Assembly: GCA_027033875.1 (NCBI GenBank)
Contig: JALVKK010000319.1
Span: 1-19,575 of the forward strand
Source: Flavobacteriales bacterium
GTDB taxonomy: Bacteria > Bacteroidota > Bacteroidia > Flavobacteriales > Flavobacteriaceae
Direction: 5' to 3'
Length of the DNA: 19,575 nucleotides
Positions 15,979 through 19,575 of this stretch are shown in pieces (positions within the stretch are counted from its first letter, which is position 1; each line of letters starts with the position of its first letter). A program made the position numbers and the translations under genes. A model generated the notes under the pieces. It saw only the letters and a program-made list of their open reading frames with translations. It was not told the origin of the DNA and did not search any database.

Positions 15979-16632
15979 ATGAAATTTTTTATCGACACAG
16001 CCAATCTATCTGATATAAAAGAAGCCAACGAATTGGGAATTTTGGACGGGGTAACTACCAATCCGTCTTTAATGGCAAAAGAAGGCATTAGCGGAAAAGA
16101 GAATATTTTAAATCATTATCGTCAAATATGTGATATCGTCAGCGGTGATGTCAGTGCGGAAGTCATTTCTACTGATTTTGAAGGCATGATTAAAGAAGCC
16201 GAAGAATTGGTTAAAATAGCGCCTAATATCGTTATTAAAGTTCCGATGATCAAAGCCGGTATCAAAGCTATAAAATATTTAAGCGGTAAAGGAATTAAAA
16301 CCAATTGCACCTTAGTTTTTTCGGTAGGACAAGCATTATTAGCAGCTAAGGCGGGTGCGACTTATGTGTCGCCTTTTATCGGACGTTTGGACGATATTTC
16401 CGAAGACGGATTGGGCTTGATAGCGGATATCCGGTTGGTTTATGACAATTACGGGTTTGCTACCGAAATATTAGCGGCATCGGTACGTCACAGCATGCAC
16501 ATTAACGAATGTGCCAAAATAGGCGCAGACGTCGTAACGGCTCCCCTCAAACCTATTTTAGATTTGCTCAAACATCCGTTAACAGATATAGGCTTAGAAA
16601 AATTTTTGGCAGATTACCGAAAAGGGAATTAG
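15979..16632 (+). CDS. tal: Transaldolase, small FSA/TalC-type
   Basis: A 217-residue class I aldolase of the short transaldolase family, acting in the non-oxidative pentose phosphate pathway in the cytoplasm. Visible motifs are MKFFIDTANL at the start, DGVTTNPSL at 23-31, the Schiff-base lysine K87 in IVIKVPM, TNCTLVFSVGQALLA near 108 and YVSPFIGRLDD near 129. These enzymes are often annotated as fructose-6-phosphate aldolase. Two positions that distinguish the activities in E. coli FSA (Gln59 and Tyr131) are here Glu61 and Phe133, as in true transaldolases, so I favour transaldolase. The gene stands alone with its own -7 box, preceded by three tandem repeats and bracketed by inverted repeats. 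It converges on the glycosyltransferase gene. Confidence 0.93.
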   Translation: MKFFIDTANLSDIKEANELGILDGVTTNPSLMAKEGISGKENILNHYRQICDIVSGDVSAEVISTDFEGMIKEAEELVKIAPNIVIKVPMIKAGIKAIKYLSGKGIKTNCTLVFSVGQALLAAKAGATYVSPFIGRLDDISEDGLGLIADIRLVYDNYGFATEILAASVRHSMHINECAKIGADVVTAPLKPILDLLKHPLTDIGLEKFLADYRKGN

Positions 16633-16653
16633 ATTTAACAGTTAAAAGTTGCT

Positions 16654-16682
16654 CTTCGACAAGCTCAGAGACCTGAGTTGAA
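16654..16682 (-). repeat. Right copy of the 29-bp inverted repeat flanking the transaldolase gene
   Basis: The reverse complement of this stretch matches 15867-15895 at 24 of 29 positions. ACCTGAGTTGAA at 16671-16682 is the exact inverse of the outer 12 nt of the left copy. CTTCGACAAGCTCAG at 16654-16668 is the inverse of the core of the tandem repeats with one change. Confidence 0.7.
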
Positions 16683-16687
16683 GGTTG

Positions 16688-16726
16688 AAAGTTCATAATG
16701 TTGAACATTACAAACATTATAACTTT
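16688..16726. terminator. Bidirectional hairpin overlapping the glycosyltransferase stop codon
   Basis: AAAGTTCATAATGTT at 16688-16702 pairs with AACATTATAACTTT at 16713-16726: 14 base pairs with a single bulged C (16694) and a 10-nt loop. It lies between the convergent transaldolase (stop 16632) and glycosyltransferase genes, and its right arm covers two bases of the latter's stop codon (16725-16727). The stem is AT-rich, so its strength is uncertain. Confidence 0.4.
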
Positions 16727-17876
16727 ATAAACTTTCAACTACTTTTTTCCATGTATTAACATACTGTTGTGCTACTTTTTTATAATGATGATGTGTTTCA
16801 ATAAACCGTCGGGCATTTTGTGATATTTGAAGTATTCTATCCGGATTTTCAATTAATTCCGACAATTTATTCACAACATCATCAACTTCCGGCAGTACAT
16901 TAACAGCCGGTTCATCTATTAATTGATAAAAATCAAAAAACTCTTTTTCGGCTCCGGTCAAAACGCATTTGCCTTTAGCCATAGCTTCCAGCGCATTAAA
17001 TCCTTGGTCGTATGAATAAAGTTGATCTATAAAAATATGTGCTTCGTCATATTGCTTGATATAGTCATTGTACGACAGATTTTCTGCTAACATTATACGG
17101 ACTTTTCCAGCATATTTTTCTTTAATGACATCAAGTGCCGATAGAACAATATCCGAGCCTTTTTTATAAAAACTAAAACGGTTTATACCGAAAAAAATAT
17201 TTATTTTATCGTTGATATTCAACGGTTTATAACGTATTTTATCAACATTCACCGGATTGGGAATCATTGGAAGAACTTTCGGGTACGATTGGTACGGAAT
17301 AGCATAATCCAAATCCGAAGGAATAATGCCCGACACGTTTTCAATGACAAAATCATGTAATTTTTGATAATCGGGTTGTAGATATTTGTAGGAATAAAAA
17401 GCCTCGTTTTTTAAATCCGGATTTTTCTTAAACGGGTCTAAAATAGAATACCGCATTTTATCCTCATCATAGTATTTTATGACATGGTTATCTTCTCCGC
17501 AAGCTGATAAAAACACCTGTTTATTTTGCTCAAAAACTTTTTGAAATAAAGTAATTTCGTCATCCGGATATATGCCGAAAGCATCTTCGTTGATCAACTG
17601 AACAATCTCAAAATCTTTAAGTTCAGGTAAAACTTTTAGCAGATTTTTATAAATGTCTTTTTTATATTGGTTGTACTTTGTCAAATGATAAACTAATTGC
17701 CACCATTTGTTTTGAAAAAAACGCTTCCGGATTTTGGACGACACATCTATATCCGAAGGATATTGTTTAAAATTATCGCCGGTTCCTACCAACAAGACTT
17801 GATGTCCCATTTGCAGCAAACCTTCTTTTAATGAATTATGTAATCGGCTGTATTCGCCTAATAAAAGGATTTTCAT
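16725..17876 (-). CDS. GT-B fold glycosyltransferase (GT4-like)
   Basis: A 383-residue protein without signal peptide or membrane segment, with the two-Rossmann layout of GT-B enzymes that move a sugar from a nucleotide donor to an acceptor. The N-terminal domain opens MKILLLGEYSRLHNSLKEGL, and the linker IPNPVNVDKIRYKPL near 205 leads into the donor domain. There FFGINRFSFYKKGSDIVLSAL near 228 and the GFNALEAMAKGKCVLTG stretch at 292-308 (E297 at the usual E-x7-E-type site) match GT4 enzymes. Only the second Glu is clear, and the usual first Glu position reads Asp-Gln. Donor and acceptor are unknown, and no other sugar genes are adjacent. The start is ATG 17876, almost directly behind a -7 box, so the message may be nearly leaderless. 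Confidence 0.82.
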   Translation of the reverse strand: MKILLLGEYSRLHNSLKEGLLQMGHQVLLVGTGDNFKQYPSDIDVSSKIRKRFFQNKWWQLVYHLTKYNQYKKDIYKNLLKVLPELKDFEIVQLINEDAFGIYPDDEITLFQKVFEQNKQVFLSACGEDNHVIKYYDEDKMRYSILDPFKKNPDLKNEAFYSYKYLQPDYQKLHDFVIENVSGIIPSDLDYAIPYQSYPKVLPMIPNPVNVDKIRYKPLNINDKINIFFGINRFSFYKKGSDIVLSALDVIKEKYAGKVRIMLAENLSYNDYIKQYDEAHIFIDQLYSYDQGFNALEAMAKGKCVLTGAEKEFFDFYQLIDEPAVNVLPEVDDVVNKLSELIENPDRILQISQNARRFIETHHHYKKVAQQYVNTWKKVVESL

Positions 17877-17882
17877 AAGTTA

Positions 17883-17890
17883 CAAAGATA
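17883..17890 (-). promoter_or_regulatory. -7 box of the glycosyltransferase gene
   Basis: The minus strand reads TATCTTTG, a full TAnnTTTG match, only 6 nt before the ATG at 17876. Transcription would begin at or very near the start codon. The -33 zone lies in the tandem heptad repeat at 17894-17921 and contains no TTTG. Confidence 0.45.
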
Positions 17891-17893
17891 ACC

Positions 17894-17921
17894 AAAAGTT
17901 GAAAGTTAAAAGTTGAAAGTT
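17894..17921. repeat. Tandem heptad repeat upstream of the glycosyltransferase gene
   Basis: Two exact tandem copies of the 14-mer AAAAGTTGAAAGTT (17894-17907 and 17908-17921), equal to four heptads of RAAAGTT. Related AAAGTT heptads occur at 16640-16693 beyond the gene's 3' end. It occupies the region where the -33 element would be. Confidence 0.7.
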
Positions 17922-17941
17922 CTTTACCTACAAATACTAAA

Positions 17942-19153
17942 CTAGTTTGCATTATCAGAATACAAAAAATACTTTTTTCTGATTTGTTTAAACCGGTCTA
18001 TTCCTTTTTGCCATTTTGCTTTTATTTCTTTAGCAGGAACACCTTTTTCAATATCATTTTGTAAACTTTGCGTGCCGGCAAGTTTGACAAAAAACTTATT
18101 AAAGAATTTTGATTTGAGCGAATCGGGGTAAGATTTGTAGGCATTGATTAACCAACCGAGATATAATTCAGTCGGAGGCGTTACTTGTCGCAAATCTTCA
18201 GCGTAACAGATTTTATCTTGATGCTTAGGCCATTTGCTTCCGTTATTTGGTTTGGGGATAAAAGAAAAATCCGTTTTAGGCAAATAAGGCGAACCGTAAA
18301 CTTGAAACGGGAAGTCAGTCCCCCGCCCTACACTGATATCTGTACCTTCAAACAAACAAAGCGACGGATACAAACGAACAGCTTGATAATTAGGCAGATT
18401 AGGCGATGGTTTTACCGGTAACCGGTACTCTGATTTATGCGTATAATTTTGAATGGGAATCACGGTTAAATCAACTTGTATGCCGTTTTTTAACCAATGT
18501 TCACCATTGATCATACGGGCATATTCGCCTATCGTCATGGCATAGACAACAGGTACCGGGTGCAGACCGACAAAAGAGCGATTTTCTTCCTTCATAACCG
18601 GTCCGGCTATATAATCGGCATTAGGATTGGGGCGGTCCAATACTATAACCGGAATTTGCTGCTCGGCACCTGCCTCCATTACATAATGTAAGGTAGAAAG
18701 GTATGTATAAAATCGGACGCCGACATCTTGAATATCAAAAATAATAAGATCAATATCTTGCAAATCTTCAAAACTCGGCTTTTTATGTTTGCCGTAAAGT
18801 GAAATAACCGGCAATCCCGTTTTTTTATCTTTCGAATCAGCAACCTGTTCACCGGCTGAAGCCGTGCCGCGAAAGCCGTGTTCGGGTGCAAAAACCTTGA
18901 TTATATTGATGCCCCGTTGCAATAAGGTATCGACCAAATGTGTCCCGTTTACCTCCGAAGTTTGATTGCCTACAATGGCAATACGCTTGTTGAAAAGCAA
19001 AGGTAAATAGGTTTTCATATCATAAGCTCCGGGTAAAATGACAGTTTGATTTGGGGTTTGAGAAGTAACAAATTGTTCTTTTGACGAACTTTTGCACGAA
19101 AAAACAATTAAAAATAGGACAATACTCAATAAATATGTATTTTTGGCTTGCAT
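17942..19153 (-). CDS. namZ: NamZ-family exo-beta-N-acetylmuramidase lipoprotein (DUF1343)
   Basis: A roughly 403-residue lipoprotein of the DUF1343/NamZ family, whose characterised members release terminal N-acetylmuramic acid from peptidoglycan fragments. From the ATG at 19153 the signal is MQAKNTYLLSIVLFLIVFSC, with Cys20 as the lipidation site. The frame extends to a TTG at 19192, but that start would add 13 residues before the signal and overlap the divergent gene, so I prefer 19153. Family motifs in order: IAIVGNQTSEVNG, FAPEHGFRG (its Glu is the likely catalytic acid), DIQDVGVRFYTYLSTLHY, VIVLDRPNP, GLHPVPVVYAMTIGEYA and FEGTDISVGRGTDFPF. It is probably periplasm- or outer-membrane-anchored and serves cell-wall recycling. 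No MurNAc uptake or MurQ gene is adjacent. Confidence 0.9.
   Translation of the reverse strand: MQAKNTYLLSIVLFLIVFSCKSSSKEQFVTSQTPNQTVILPGAYDMKTYLPLLFNKRIAIVGNQTSEVNGTHLVDTLLQRGINIIKVFAPEHGFRGTASAGEQVADSKDKKTGLPVISLYGKHKKPSFEDLQDIDLIIFDIQDVGVRFYTYLSTLHYVMEAGAEQQIPVIVLDRPNPNADYIAGPVMKEENRSFVGLHPVPVVYAMTIGEYARMINGEHWLKNGIQVDLTVIPIQNYTHKSEYRLPVKPSPNLPNYQAVRLYPSLCLFEGTDISVGRGTDFPFQVYGSPYLPKTDFSFIPKPNNGSKWPKHQDKICYAEDLRQVTPPTELYLGWLINAYKSYPDSLKSKFFNKFFVKLAGTQSLQNDIEKGVPAKEIKAKWQKGIDRFKQIRKKYFLYSDNAN
19138..19145 (+). promoter_or_regulatory. -7 box of the ABC permease gene
   Basis: TATTTTTG is a full match to TAnnTTTG, ending 21 nt before the proposed TTG start at 19167. It lies inside the signal-peptide codons of the divergent NamZ gene. 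No TTTG was seen at -33. Confidence 0.4.
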
Positions 19154-19166
19154 AAATTCCGGTATT

Positions 19167-19575
19167 TTGAATAATAATTTTTTTATTGCCAAACGCCTAA
19201 TAGGCTCCGGCGACTACAAAAATAAGATATCTTCTCCGATTATTAAAATCGCTATAACCTCTATTGCGATAGGGCTTATTATTATGCTGATTGCCATGGC
19301 AACCGGTTTTGGTCTTCAACACAAAATCAGAGAAAAAATATCTGCATTTTCAGGTCATATTATTATCAGCAATTATGATACCAATCAATCCGGATTAACG
19401 CTAAAACCCGTATCGCTACGACAAGATTTTTATCCTGAGTTTAAACAAATTGACGGCATCAAAAACCTGCAGGCTTTTGCAACCATAGGTGGCATTGTTC
19501 GTACCGAAAAAGATTTTGAAGGGATTATCCTCAAAGGTGTAGATAGCCTGTATAATTGGGATTTGTTCAAACCTT
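19167..19575 (+). CDS. LolC/E-type (FtsX-like) ABC transporter permease, N-terminal part
   Basis: The frame is open to the window edge, giving 136 residues. It reads NNNFFIAKRLIGSGDY, then KISSPIIKIAITSIAIGLII and MLIAMATGFGLQHKIREK, then ISAFSGHIIISNYD. This is the N-terminus of a LolC/LolE-type permease: a short cytoplasmic start, one membrane segment at about residues 24-46 and the beginning of the periplasmic MacB-like domain. No ATG precedes the conserved part. A TTG at 19167 gives the family's usual N-terminus, six residues before IAKR, so I propose TTG as the start. The 13 nt between this codon and the divergent NamZ ATG leave no room for a separate promoter. With a LolD-type ATPase it would form a lipoprotein exporter; the LolD gene at 4415 is a candidate partner. 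Truncated by the window edge. Confidence 0.85.
   Translation, partial: MNNNFFIAKRLIGSGDYKNKISSPIIKIAITSIAIGLIIMLIAMATGFGLQHKIREKISAFSGHIIISNYDTNQSGLTLKPVSLRQDFYPEFKQIDGIKNLQAFATIGGIVRTEKDFEGIILKGVDSLYNWDLFKP
19217..19224 (-). promoter_or_regulatory. Possible -7 box of the NamZ gene
   Basis: The minus strand reads TATTTTTG, a full -7 match, 63 nt before the ATG at 19153. It lies inside the first codons of the divergent permease gene. No TTTG was seen at the -33 spacing. Confidence 0.3.

Noticed and set aside
19154..19192. Upstream TTG start for the NamZ gene at 19192
   Set aside because: It needs a TTG codon, adds 13 residues before a complete lipoprotein signal, and overlaps the permease start; the ATG at 19153 gives a normal signal with Cys20.

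Overview
The window looks like chromosomal DNA of a low-GC member of the Bacteroidota, most likely a flavobacterium-type organism. Three things point there. The protein families are typical of that phylum: a TonB-dependent receptor with a carboxypeptidase-regulatory-like N-terminus, a PorV/PorQ-type protein, DUF2147, a BatA-domain protein and a NamZ (DUF1343) lipoprotein. Start codons generally lack a Shine-Dalgarno sequence. Copies of the Bacteroidota -7 promoter element TAnnTTTG lie just upstream of most transcription units. No RNA genes, CRISPR arrays or transposases were seen, and no gap between genes exceeds 300 bases.

Layout. Positions 59-2557 (-) hold one large restriction-modification-like protein: an N-terminal PD-(D/E)xK nuclease domain, an HsdM-type adenine methyltransferase and a single HsdS-like target-recognition domain. 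It is the only clear accessory gene, is visibly more AT-rich than its neighbours, and is the only gene I saw with a strong Shine-Dalgarno sequence. Positions 2717-7024 (+) carry a nucleoside phosphorylase, a PhnP-like metallo-hydrolase, a LolD-type ABC ATPase with its own promoter, and a BatA/VWA-type membrane protein 6 nt behind it. Next come an alpha/beta hydrolase (+) converging on an MscS channel (-), an HD-domain phosphohydrolase (-) and a TonB-dependent receptor (-). The 216-nt gap between those last two is a patchwork of palindromic intergenic repeats.

Positions 13107-15082 (+) hold a DUF2147 secreted protein with a well-formed promoter and a hairpin behind it, a small membrane-anchored protein of unknown function and a PorV/PorQ-like outer-membrane protein. 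An orphan lipoprotein (-) converges on these. A small transaldolase-type gene (+) follows, flanked by 29-bp inverted repeats and preceded by three tandem 23-bp repeats. It converges on a GT-B glycosyltransferase (-). At the right edge a NamZ-family muramidase lipoprotein (-) diverges from a LolC/E-type ABC permease (+) that runs off the window.

Most genes are housekeeping or envelope functions: nucleoside salvage, lipoprotein export, osmotic protection, nutrient uptake, the non-oxidative pentose phosphate pathway and peptidoglycan fragment recycling. The LolD ATPase at 4415 and the permease at 19167 could be partners in one exporter, which is inference. I found no clear multi-gene novel system. 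The points most worth a second look are the single-chain restriction-modification protein, the inverted repeats bracketing the transaldolase, active-site residues arguing that this gene is a transaldolase and not a fructose-6-phosphate aldolase, and the mutually embedded divergent starts at the right edge.
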